NCBI GenBank assembly: GCA_018902755.1
Contig: JAHIQI010000047.1
Coordinates: forward strand, 77,063 to 141,062
DNA length: 64,000 nucleotides
DNA from: Pseudomonadota bacterium
GTDB lineage: Bacteria > Desulfobacterota > Desulfarculia > Desulfarculales > Desulfarculaceae
Direction: 5' to 3'
Part shown: positions 19,416 to 27,011 of the stretch, in pieces
How positions within the stretch are numbered: position 1 is the first letter of the stretch
Layout of the letters: each line of letters starts with the position of its first letter
The notes under the pieces: generated by a model
Seen by the model: only the letters and a program-made list of their open reading frames with translations
Told to the model about the DNA's origin: nothing
Database searches by the model: none
Program-made: the position numbers and the translations under genes

Positions 19416-20124
19416 GAGCCTCCCCGGCCCCTGCCGGGCCCAGGCGGCCCTGGCAATATCCCTGGGCCAACCCCACCACGAAGTTGGCGTAGCGCTCCAC
19501 GCTCACCCGGCGCTTGGCGTATTTCCAGCGCTTGAGGTACCAGTCTTGCAACATGCCCTTGATCACCGCGGCGGTGAGCAGCTGGTCCACCTCGGCGAAG
19601 ACGCCTTGCCGCTTGCCTTCCTTGATGACCTCGGCGATGTGCCGCTCGGTGGCCAGTTCGCCCTCCTTGGCCCGCTGCTTCTCCACCTTGCCCAGGTGGC
19701 GCGCCTCCATGTAGGAGAAAAAGAACCAGGGCTGCATGGCCTCGCTGAGGTACAGGTGGGCCCGGATGGCGGAGGCCAGCTTTTCCGTCGGGGCCTCGCC
19801 GCCCGATACGGCCTGGCGCATCACCCGCCGGGTTATGCGGCGGCCCGCCTCCTGGATCATCTCCAGCAGGGCCTCCTTGCCGTTGAAGTAGTCGTAGAGC
19901 GCCCCGATGGAAAGGCCGCTGGCCTTGCTCAGGTCACGCATGGTCATGGCCTGGAAGCCCTTTTGGTTGCTCACCTTGAGGGTGGCCTGAAAGATCAGTT
20001 CCAGGTTCTTGAGCGCGGTCTGCTGCTTTTTGGCCTTTATGTCCTCGCGGTGAGCGGCCAGCATCTCCAGGCAAAAATCCTCCTGGGTCAGCTTGGCCTG
20101 GCGCTTGAACTGACGGTAGGTCAT
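19405..20124 (-). CDS. TetR-family transcriptional regulator
   Basis: 239 residues. The helix-turn-helix is MTMRDLSKASGLSIGALYDYF at about residues 60-80 (typical TetR spacing), after an unusual 35-residue charged N-terminal extension. The C-terminal ligand domain is helical. Its ATG overlaps the stop of the upstream acyl-CoA dehydrogenase (ATGA) and its end overlaps the kinase gene, so it is co-transcribed and probably autoregulated. Its likely sites are the paired elements at 9505 and 22127, the second lying in the promoter region of its own operon. The inducer is presumably an acyl-CoA. Confidence 0.9.
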   Translation of the reverse strand: MTYRQFKRQAKLTQEDFCLEMLAAHREDIKAKKQQTALKNLELIFQATLKVSNQKGFQAMTMRDLSKASGLSIGALYDYFNGKEALLEMIQEAGRRITRRVMRQAVSGGEAPTEKLASAIRAHLYLSEAMQPWFFFSYMEARHLGKVEKQRAKEGELATERHIAEVIKEGKRQGVFAEVDQLLTAAVIKGMLQDWYLKRWKYAKRRVSVERYANFVVGLAQGYCQGRLGPAGAGEAHDD

Positions 20125-21329
20125 GAGAGGCCGTGCTCCGCCGCGTACCCCTTGAGGATACGCCGGGCCACCGAGACCTTGTGCACCTCGTCAACCCCGT
20201 CGTAGATGCGCGACGAGCGCTCGCCCCGGTAAAAGGTGGCCAGCACGGTGTCGTCGGTGACCCCCAGGCCACCGTGCACCTGCACCGCCCGGTCCAGCAC
20301 CCGCTGCATCACCCCGGCGGTGTAGAACTTGATCAGGGAGATGTCCTGGCGGGCCTCCTTCTGGCCGTAGTGTTCGATGCGCCAGGCGCAGTTAAGCACC
20401 ATGAGCCGGGCGGCGCGCATCTCGGCGGCGCTTTCGGCAATCCAGGCCTGGATGATCTGCTTGTCGGCCAAGTGCTTGCCCGGGGATATCTCCCTGGTCA
20501 GGGCCTGGTGGCACATCATCTCCAGGGCCCGGTTGCAGATGCCGATCCAGCGCATGCAGTGGTGGATGCGGCCAGGACCCAGGCGTTCCTGGGCGATTAC
20601 GAAGCCGTGGCCCTCGGGTCCCAGCAGGTTGGCTCGGGGCACCCGGCAGGACTGGTAGAGGATCTCGCCGTGGCTGTGCCAGCCCGAGCCCGCGTGGCCC
20701 ATCACCGGGATGTTGCGCACCAGGTTGAAGCCGGGAGTGTCAGTGGGCACGATGATCATGGAGGCCCGCAAGTGGCGGGGGGCGTCGGGGTTGGTCACCG
20801 CCATCACGATGGCGAAGGATGCGCCGTCAGCCGAAGAGGTGAACCACTTGTGCCCGTTGATCACGTAGTCTTCGCCGTCGGCGACCGCGGTGGTGTCCAT
20901 CAGCACCGGGTTGGATCCCGGCTGCTCGGGCTCGGTCATGGAGAAGCAGGAGCGGATGTCACCGGCGATGAGCGGCGCGAGGTATTTCTCTTTTTGCTCA
21001 GGAGTGCCGTACTTGATGAGAATCTCGATGTTGCCCGCGTCCGGTGCCTGGCAGCCGAACACGTACACCCCCAGGGGATTGCGGGCCAGGGCCTCGCACA
21101 CCAGGCCGTAGTCCACCAGGCCCAGACCCATGCCCCCGTACTCCTTGGGGTGCAAGGGAGCCCAAAGCTCCATCTGCTTGACCATCTCCCGCTTGGCCTT
21201 GAGCACCGGCACCAGCTCCTCCCAGGGACGGTGCAAAAAGTCCTGCTCCAGGGGGATGAGCTCCTTGTCCACGAACTCGTTGATAAGCTCCAGGATGGTC
21301 TGGGTTTCCTCGGATATTTTAAAATCCAT
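20121..21329 (-). CDS. Acyl-CoA dehydrogenase, ACAD10/11-like
   Basis: 402 residues. Motifs are FSMTEPEQPGSNP (substrate/flavin), KWFTSSADGA, GRIHHCMRWIG and IYDGVDEVHKVSVARRIL at the C-terminus. The last motif has aspartate where most acyl-CoA dehydrogenases have the catalytic glutamate (YEG), and DEVH is typical of the ACAD10/11 and related long-chain branch. With the APH-type kinase in the same operon it may handle a 4-phosphoacyl-CoA, but ordinary long- or branched-chain dehydrogenation is also possible. It overlaps the TetR gene by 4 bp. Confidence 0.92.
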   Translation of the reverse strand: MDFKISEETQTILELINEFVDKELIPLEQDFLHRPWEELVPVLKAKREMVKQMELWAPLHPKEYGGMGLGLVDYGLVCEALARNPLGVYVFGCQAPDAGNIEILIKYGTPEQKEKYLAPLIAGDIRSCFSMTEPEQPGSNPVLMDTTAVADGEDYVINGHKWFTSSADGASFAIVMAVTNPDAPRHLRASMIIVPTDTPGFNLVRNIPVMGHAGSGWHSHGEILYQSCRVPRANLLGPEGHGFVIAQERLGPGRIHHCMRWIGICNRALEMMCHQALTREISPGKHLADKQIIQAWIAESAAEMRAARLMVLNCAWRIEHYGQKEARQDISLIKFYTAGVMQRVLDRAVQVHGGLGVTDDTVLATFYRGERSSRIYDGVDEVHKVSVARRILKGYAAEHGLS

Positions 21330-21345
21330 GACGAGTCCTTCCGGC

Positions 21346-22044
21346 CTAGCGGTAGGTGATCAACTCCGCCTTCTGGTGCAGTTCCAGATGGGTGGTGGAG
21401 TTGAACAGGGAAAGGGAAAAATCGCGGTCATTGTAAAAAAAGCTGCTCAGGGAGGCGTTCTTGATGACCCAGGTGATGCGCAGGGCGGTTTCATCGCCTA
21501 GGCCCAGGGCCAGGCGCAGGGCGGCGGAGATGGGTCCGCCGGAGGTGAACACCAATACTGTCTTGCCCCGGCCATTGTCGGCGCGCACCCGCTCCAGGGC
21601 CGCCTGGACGCGGGCCTGGAACTGATCCCAGGCCTCGCCCTGGTCCAGGGGGTAGCGCCCGGAGATCCAGCGGCGCATGGCCCCCTCGTAAACGGTCTGA
21701 AAGGCCTTGCGGTTCTCGAGCATATGGGGCGCGGCCTTGTCTACGGCCGGGTCTTCCCGCCGCATGGCCGGCAGCAGAGACTTGATGATGGGGATGGATT
21801 CGTACTCGTTGAACTCGGGCAGCACCTGGAGCTGAGGAGGCGAAGGCAGCGCCTCCAGGGCGGCTCGGGCGGTGGCCTGTTGCCGGGACATGGTGCCGCA
21901 ATAGGCGGCGTCAAAGGACAGACCCAAGCGGGCCAGATGCTCGCCGGTCAGGGCCGCCTGGCGCAGGCCCAGGTCTGAGAGGCGGTCGTAATTGTCCTGG
22001 CCGAATGACGCCTGGCCGTGGCGCATCATGTACAAAACGCTCAT
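21346..22044 (-). CDS. Histidine phosphatase superfamily protein (phosphoglycerate-mutase-like)
   Basis: 232 residues. The catalytic RHG motif is in MMRHGQASFG at residues 7-10, with the downstream acid in the region after YPLDQGEAWDQF and the second histidine position replaced or shifted: the usual HGG box reads FTSGGPISAAL here, so the second histidine is not evident. That is unusual and may lower activity. It is the first gene of the operon with the ACAD11-like enzyme and kinase, 16 bp upstream of the former. A phosphatase next to a kinase fits phosphorylated acyl intermediates, but this is inferred. Confidence 0.85.
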   Translation of the reverse strand: MSVLYMMRHGQASFGQDNYDRLSDLGLRQAALTGEHLARLGLSFDAAYCGTMSRQQATARAALEALPSPPQLQVLPEFNEYESIPIIKSLLPAMRREDPAVDKAAPHMLENRKAFQTVYEGAMRRWISGRYPLDQGEAWDQFQARVQAALERVRADNGRGKTVLVFTSGGPISAALRLALGLGDETALRITWVIKNASLSSFFYNDRDFSLSLFNSTTHLELHQKAELITYR

Positions 22045-22093
22045 GCCTGATGGGTTCTCCCCGGCCCTTGGAGGGCCGTTAATGCCGTAGCTA

Positions 22094-22123
22094 AATGTAG
22101 CCGCGTCCGGTGGTGAATTGCAA
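22094..22123 (-). promoter_or_regulatory. Promoter of the phosphatase-ACAD11-TetR-kinase operon
   Basis: Minus-strand TTGCAA (22118-22123) and TACATT (22094-22099) with an 18-bp spacer, about 50 bp before the phosphatase ATG. The operator-like element begins 3 bp beyond the -35. Confidence 0.55.
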
Positions 22124-22126
22124 CTA

Positions 22127-22151
22127 TTTTCCGAGCGATCGTTCGTTTTTT
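22127..22151. promoter_or_regulatory. Operator-like element, copy 2, between divergent promoters
   Basis: TTTTCCGAGCGATCGTTCG followed by T6. The core CGAGCGATCGTTCG is a dyad with six of seven pairs, centred on GATC. It matches 9505-9529 in 22 of 25 positions and lies exactly between the minus-strand -35 (22118-22123) and the plus-strand -35 (22153-22158), where a dimeric repressor would block both. The co-transcribed TetR protein is the likely binder. Confidence 0.7.
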
Positions 22152-22152
22152 A

Positions 22153-22181
22153 TTGGCAGGAGCCGGGGCTTGGCCTACACT
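22153..22181 (+). promoter_or_regulatory. Promoter of the etfBA operon
   Basis: TTGGCA (22153-22158) and TACACT (22176-22181) with a 17-bp spacer, 40 bp before the etfB start. The operator-like element ends 1 bp before this -35. Confidence 0.6.
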
Positions 22182-22221
22182 ATGACCAGCGATTCACCAG
22201 GACCATGAACAGAGGGAAGCC

Positions 22222-22986
22222 GTGCGCCTGCTGGTGTGCCTCAAACAGGTGTGGGAGCCGGAGAGTCTGTTCGACCTCCAAGAGGCCGAGCTCCGTCCCC
22301 GCTCTCCCCTGCGCCGCAAGATCAGCTCCTACGACGAACTGGCCCTGGAGGAGGCCCTGCGCCTCAAGGACCGCCTGCCGGAGGCGCGGGTCACCGCGCT
22401 CAGCGTGGGGGCCGCCACGGCGGTGGATGCCCTGCGCCGGGCCCTGGGCATGGGAGCCGACCAGGCGGTGCACATCCTGGCCCCGGAGCAGCCGACGCCC
22501 CGCCCGGCCACTCTGGCCGCCTGGATCGCGGCCTGGGCCGGGGAGCAGGGCTTCGACCTGATCCTGGCGGGGGGCATGTCCGAGGACGCCATGCAGGGCG
22601 CGGTGGGGCCCATGCTGGCCGCCAAGCTGGGGCTGCCTGCCGTGACCTCGGTGATAAAATTGGATGCCGGAAGCAACGCCCTGGAGGTTGAGCGGGAGAT
22701 GGAGGGCGGACGCCGCCAGCGCCTGTCCGTCCAACTGCCTGCGCTGGTCACCATCCAGTCCGGCCCCAACCAGCCCCGCTACCCCACCCTGTCCAATTTA
22801 TTGCGGGCCAAGAAGACCACGCCGCTTACCATTGAAGCCGTCGACCTGGCCGCGCCGCTGGAGCGCGAAAAGGTGCTGGCCCTGGCCCCGCCGGAAAAGC
22901 GGCGGGCGGGCTTGGTGCTGGAAGGCGACACCACCCAAAAGGCGGAACGCCTGTTGGCCATCCTGCGCGAAAGGGCCCTGTTGTGA
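22222..22986 (+). CDS. etfB: Electron transfer flavoprotein beta subunit
   Basis: 254 residues from a GTG at 22222, chosen because AGAGGGAAG precedes it and MRLLVCLKQV is the standard EtfB N-terminus. Further family features are the block SSYDELALEEALRLKD, the GADQAVHIL strand and LILAGGMSEDAMQGAVGPML, the adenine-nucleotide region. With EtfA it carries electrons from acyl-CoA dehydrogenases to the membrane quinone or another acceptor. It overlaps etfA by 4 bp and is divergent from the operon encoding an ACAD11-like enzyme, its probable electron donor. Confidence 0.92.
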   Translation: MRLLVCLKQVWEPESLFDLQEAELRPRSPLRRKISSYDELALEEALRLKDRLPEARVTALSVGAATAVDALRRALGMGADQAVHILAPEQPTPRPATLAAWIAAWAGEQGFDLILAGGMSEDAMQGAVGPMLAAKLGLPAVTSVIKLDAGSNALEVEREMEGGRRQRLSVQLPALVTIQSGPNQPRYPTLSNLLRAKKTTPLTIEAVDLAAPLEREKVLALAPPEKRRAGLVLEGDTTQKAERLLAILRERALL

Positions 22987-23963
22987 GCGCGGCGACCAAG
23001 CGGTTGGTGGTGGTGGCCGAGCACGCCCAGGGGCGTCTAGCCCCGGTGACTTGGGAGTTGCTGGCCTGCGCCCGGCAAGTGGCCCCGGCCCTTGAGCTGG
23101 AGATAACCGCCGTGGTGCTGGGGCAAGAACCTCAGCCGCTGGCCCAGGAAATCGCCCGCCGTAGCGGGGTCAAGACCTGGGCGGTGGAGGTGGAAGGCCT
23201 GGCCCATTTCCACGGCGAGGCCCAACGCCTGGCCTTGGCCGGACTGCTGCCGCGCCTGGAGGCCCAGGTGGTGCTGGGAGCGCACTCCACCTCGGGCCTG
23301 GACTGGGCCCCGGCCTTGGCCACGGACCTGGGGGCCGCCTATATCCCTGGCGTGGAAAGCGTTAGCCGGGGAGCGGATGGCCCGGCTTTTTGGCGCAGCG
23401 CCCATTTCGGCAAGGCGCGCGAAAAGCTGACCCCTGAGACATGGCCCCTGGTGCTCACCGTGCAACCGGGCGCCTTCGAGGCCGCCCCGCCCGGTGAGGT
23501 TGGCCAGGGCAAAGTGGAGGCGATACGCCTGAGCGCCCCGCCCTGCCGCACCAAAGTTCTGGAACTAGTGGAAGGCGCGGGAGCGGACGCGGGCCTGGGC
23601 CGAGCCCAGGTGGTTGTTGCCGCCGGGCGAGGCGTGGGCGAGAAGGAAAATTTGGAGTTGCTGCGCCGGGTGGCGGGCCTGTTCTCCTCGGCGGCCCTGG
23701 CCGGGTCGCGGCCAGTATGCGACCTGGGCTGGCTTGGCTATGGCCAGCAGGTGGGGCTCACCGGAGCCACGGTGGCCCCGCGCCTGTACCTGGCCTGCGG
23801 CATCTCCGGGGCGCTCCAGCACACCGTGGGCATGCAGGGCTCGGGGTTCGTCGTAGCCATCAACAGCGACCCCCAGGCGGCCATTTTCAACCTGGCCGAC
23901 GTTTGCGTGGTGGAGGACCTCACCGCCTTTCTCTCGGCTCTGCTGGAGATGGCCGGAGGATGA
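22983..23963 (+). CDS. etfA: Electron transfer flavoprotein alpha subunit
   Basis: 326 residues from a GTG overlapping the etfB stop. The C-terminal FAD domain is clear: VVAAGRGVGEKENLELLRRV, then RPVCDLGWLGYGQQVGLTG, LYLACGISGALQHTVGMQ, and INSDPQAAIFNLADVCVVED. No N-terminal ferredoxin insertion is present, so it is the plain respiratory type rather than the long bifurcating variants, though bifurcation is not excluded by this alone. It forms the heterodimer with EtfB. Confidence 0.93.
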   Translation: MSAATKRLVVVAEHAQGRLAPVTWELLACARQVAPALELEITAVVLGQEPQPLAQEIARRSGVKTWAVEVEGLAHFHGEAQRLALAGLLPRLEAQVVLGAHSTSGLDWAPALATDLGAAYIPGVESVSRGADGPAFWRSAHFGKAREKLTPETWPLVLTVQPGAFEAAPPGEVGQGKVEAIRLSAPPCRTKVLELVEGAGADAGLGRAQVVVAAGRGVGEKENLELLRRVAGLFSSAALAGSRPVCDLGWLGYGQQVGLTGATVAPRLYLACGISGALQHTVGMQGSGFVVAINSDPQAAIFNLADVCVVEDLTAFLSALLEMAGG

Positions 23964-23990
23964 CGGAGGCCGAGCCGCTCCGGATGAACG

Positions 23991-24019
23991 TTGCCTTGCA
24001 AAGAAAAATGCCTTATACC
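23991..24019 (+). promoter_or_regulatory. Candidate promoter and short palindrome before the enoyl-CoA hydratase gene
   Basis: TTGCCT (23991-23996) and TATACC (24014-24019) with a 17-bp spacer lie in the 169-bp gap after etfA. A perfect inverted repeat, TTTAAT-GGG-ATTAAA, follows at 24036-24050, just past the expected start, where an operator would act. Confidence 0.42.
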
Positions 24020-24132
24020 AACCAAGGCGATTCGCTTTAATGGGATTAAACTTTCCGCTGGTTTTGCGTCTGGCGCGGCCCTGGCCACCACAACGCGAGC
24101 AATGCAAAAGCCAGGAAAAAGGATAAAAGAGC

Positions 24133-24903
24133 ATGGAGCTTCTGTACGAAAAGAAAGAGCATATTGCCCTGTTCACCCTGAACCGTCCCGAGGTGTTCAA
24201 CGCCCTCAGCCCAGAGTTGTTCAAGCAACTGCACGATGCCTTCGAGGACTTTGCCCAAGACCCCGAGCTGTGGGTGGGGGTGATCACCGGCGCGGGCGAG
24301 AAGGCCTTTTGCGCCGGGGCGGACGTAAAAACTTGGCTGCCCTTTGTAAAGGAGTGCCGCCAGAAGCCTTGGCTCCTGCCCACCACCCCCATGCGGGGCA
24401 TGGAGTTGGACAAACCCCTGATCGCGGCCATCAACGGAGTGACCATGGGCGGCGGCCTGGAGACGGCCTTGGCCTGCGACCTGCGCATCGCCTCGGAAAA
24501 GGCCCGCTTCGGCTTCCCCGAGGCCCGCTTGGGCATCCTGCCCCGCCTGGGTGGCACGGTGCGCCTACCCCGCCTGGTGGGCAGCGCCTGGGCAGCGCAG
24601 ATGATGCTCACCGGCAAGCCCATCGACGCCCAAACGGCCCTGTCCATCGGCCTGGTGAACCAAGTGGTGCCGCCCGAGCAGGTGCTGGAAACCGCCATGG
24701 CCCTGGCTCAAGACATCTGCCAGTGCGCCCCGTTGGCGGTGCAGGCCATCAAGAAGAGCATGCGCCGCACCGAAGGCATGTCCTTTGACGAGGCTCTGTG
24801 GTGCGAAAACGCCCTGGGCATGCCCCTGTACGACACCGAGGACTACCAAGAGGGCCGCATGGCGTTTGTCGAAAAACGGCCGCCCAAATTCCAGGCCAAG
24901 TAA
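24133..24903 (+). CDS. Enoyl-CoA hydratase/isomerase family protein
   Basis: 256 residues, standard crotonase length. It has FTLNRPEVFNALSPE at the N-terminus, the oxyanion motif FCAGADV, and both catalytic glutamates: GGGLETALACD and GFPEARLGILP. This pattern favours hydration of a 2-enoyl-CoA, although other crotonase reactions cannot be excluded. It precedes an ADP-forming acyl-CoA synthetase by 45 bp. Confidence 0.92.
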   Translation: MELLYEKKEHIALFTLNRPEVFNALSPELFKQLHDAFEDFAQDPELWVGVITGAGEKAFCAGADVKTWLPFVKECRQKPWLLPTTPMRGMELDKPLIAAINGVTMGGGLETALACDLRIASEKARFGFPEARLGILPRLGGTVRLPRLVGSAWAAQMMLTGKPIDAQTALSIGLVNQVVPPEQVLETAMALAQDICQCAPLAVQAIKKSMRRTEGMSFDEALWCENALGMPLYDTEDYQEGRMAFVEKRPPKFQAK

Positions 24904-24948
24904 AAACAGACGCCGTACCCACTTCACCCGCATCACAAAGGCCTGGCA

Positions 24949-27009
24949 ATGGAATTTTTCTTCAATCCCTCCTCCGTGGCCGTGGTGGGCGCGAGCCCCG
25001 AGCGCACCGGCAAAAGCCTGCTCCTCAACACGGCGGCAAGCCGAGACGTGGCGGTGTACCCGGTCAACCCCAAGTACCAGGAGCTGGAAGGGCTGACCTG
25101 TTACCCCAGTGTGTCGGCCATTCCCCACCCGGTGGAGATGGCCATTCTGCTGGTGCCCGCCCGCTTCACCCTCCAAATCCTGGAGGAGTGCGCGGCCAAG
25201 GGCGTGCGCGGGGTGATGATCCAAAGCGCGGGATTCGCCGAGACCGGCGAGGACGGGCGCGAGTTGCAGGCCAAGTGCGTGGCCTACGCCCGCCAGGCGG
25301 GCATGCGCCTGTGGGGCCCCAACTGCATGGGTCTGGTGGACGTGCCGGGCAACAAGTACTTCACCTTCATGTCCCCCAACATCACCAGGGTCCTGCCGCC
25401 CCATGGCACCCTATCCCTGGTGGTGCAAAGCGGCATGCTCTCGGCCGGGTTCCTGGCCGACCTGGGCACCCGCCGGGGCATAGCGGTGAACAAGGCCTGC
25501 TCCATCGGCAACAAGTGCGACGTGGATGAGTGCGACGTGCTGGAATATCTGCTGCACGACGACAGCACCAAGGGCGTGGCCCTGTACCTGGAGTCCATGC
25601 CGAGGGGGCGGCGCTTCATGGAACTGGCCGAGGGAGCCACCAAGCCCCTGGTGGTGCTCAAATCCGGGCGCAGCGCCTCCGGAGCCAAGGCGGCCCTGAG
25701 CCACACCGCCAGCCTGGCCGGAAACGCCCGGCTGACCCAGGGGCTGTTGCAGGCGGTGGGCGTTGGCACCGCCCGCGACTTCCACCAGCTGGTGGACCTG
25801 GGCCGCTCCTTGTCCCTGTTGCCGGAAGTCCCGGCCGGGGCCAGAGTGGCGGTGCTCACCTTCAGCGGCGGGGCGGGCATCCTCTCCTGCGACCTTTTGG
25901 AAGACAACGGCCTGCCCCTGGCCGACCTGACTCCCGCGACCCTGGAGGAGCTGGCCAAGGTGTTTCCCCCCTGGATGCCGCCGGGCAATCCCGTGGATTT
26001 GTGGCCCGCCATGGAGCTGCACGGGCCCGGCCCCACCATGGATCATGCGGTGCAGGCGGTCTCCAATGACCCCAACGTGGACTTGGTGCTGCTGCACACC
26101 TTCCTGGGCGGCGCCCAGGATCAGGTGAACCTGGCCCGCTACAAGGAGCTGCTCTTCGCCCAGGGCAAAGGCATGGTGTTCTGGGCCCTTGGCCTGGACC
26201 AGCCGGTGAAGGACTTCGAGTCCCAGGCCCAGGCCGAGGGCGTGCCGGTGTTCAGCGAACTGGCCCGCACCGTGGACTGCCTGGCTGCGGCCAGCCGTCC
26301 CGGCCACCGCGCCGCATTGCCTCCCCGCCCTCAGGCTTCAGGCCGTCTCCTGCCCGTGGACCTGCCCCCCACCCAAGGCGTGTGGGACGAATATCAGGCC
26401 AAGCGCCTGCTGCGGGCCTGGGAGATTCCCGCCGTGGCCGAGGAACTAGTGACGGACCTGGAGCAGGCCCGCGCGGCGGCGGAAAGGCTGGGCTGGCCGG
26501 TGGTGCTCAAGGGCCTGCTGCCCGGCGAGGTGCACAAGAGCGAAAAGGGCCTGGTGTGCCTGAACCTGGACAGCCAGGCCAAGCTGGAGCGGGAGTTGGA
26601 GCGCCTGCAAAAGGTCATGGAGGGACAGGGCAGCCTGGTGCTCCAGGCCCAACGCAAACCCGACTATGAGCTGATTGTGGGCTACCTCAAGGACGCCCAA
26701 TTCGGCCCCTGCGTCATGCTGGGGGTGGGCGGGGTCACCGCCGAGTTGGAGCCTGATGTGGCCTTTGAAATGGCCCCCCTGGACCCGCCCCGGGCCCTGG
26801 CCATGCTGGATCGTCTGCGCATGGCCAAGCGCTTCGACGGATTCCGGGGCGAGGTCCCGCTCAACCGAGATGCCCTGGCCGAGCTTATCTGCCGTTTGGG
26901 CGATTTGGGAGCCTCCCATGGAATCATTTCCCAAGTGGACCTGAACCCGGTGGCTGTTTGCCAGGGCGAGCCCTTGGCCCTGGACGCCAACATCATCTGG
27001 GAGGCCTAG
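24949..27009 (+). CDS. Acyl-CoA synthetase (NDP-forming), fused alpha-beta type
   Basis: 686 residues in one chain. The first 130 residues are a CoA-binding Rossmann domain (VAVVGASPERTGKSLL, then GVMIQSAGFAE). The phosphorylated-histidine loop GAKAALSHTASLAGN is near residue 250. From about residue 470 an ATP-grasp beta domain follows (LLRAWEIPA, GWPVVLKGLLPGEVHKSEKG, GVTAELEPDVAFEMAPL). Such enzymes interconvert acyl-CoA plus ADP and phosphate with acid plus ATP, so in an anaerobe it may conserve energy from an acyl-CoA or activate an acid cheaply. It is flanked by an enoyl-CoA hydratase and a flavin reductase. Confidence 0.93.
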   Translation: MEFFFNPSSVAVVGASPERTGKSLLLNTAASRDVAVYPVNPKYQELEGLTCYPSVSAIPHPVEMAILLVPARFTLQILEECAAKGVRGVMIQSAGFAETGEDGRELQAKCVAYARQAGMRLWGPNCMGLVDVPGNKYFTFMSPNITRVLPPHGTLSLVVQSGMLSAGFLADLGTRRGIAVNKACSIGNKCDVDECDVLEYLLHDDSTKGVALYLESMPRGRRFMELAEGATKPLVVLKSGRSASGAKAALSHTASLAGNARLTQGLLQAVGVGTARDFHQLVDLGRSLSLLPEVPAGARVAVLTFSGGAGILSCDLLEDNGLPLADLTPATLEELAKVFPPWMPPGNPVDLWPAMELHGPGPTMDHAVQAVSNDPNVDLVLLHTFLGGAQDQVNLARYKELLFAQGKGMVFWALGLDQPVKDFESQAQAEGVPVFSELARTVDCLAAASRPGHRAALPPRPQASGRLLPVDLPPTQGVWDEYQAKRLLRAWEIPAVAEELVTDLEQARAAAERLGWPVVLKGLLPGEVHKSEKGLVCLNLDSQAKLERELERLQKVMEGQGSLVLQAQRKPDYELIVGYLKDAQFGPCVMLGVGGVTAELEPDVAFEMAPLDPPRALAMLDRLRMAKRFDGFRGEVPLNRDALAELICRLGDLGASHGIISQVDLNPVAVCQGEPLALDANIIWEA

Positions 27010-27011
27010 GC

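Noticed and set aside
22153..22175. Sigma-54 promoter before etfB (TGGCA followed by CTTGG)
   Set aside because: The spacing between the GG and the downstream element is wrong; a 17-bp sigma-70 spacing fits better.
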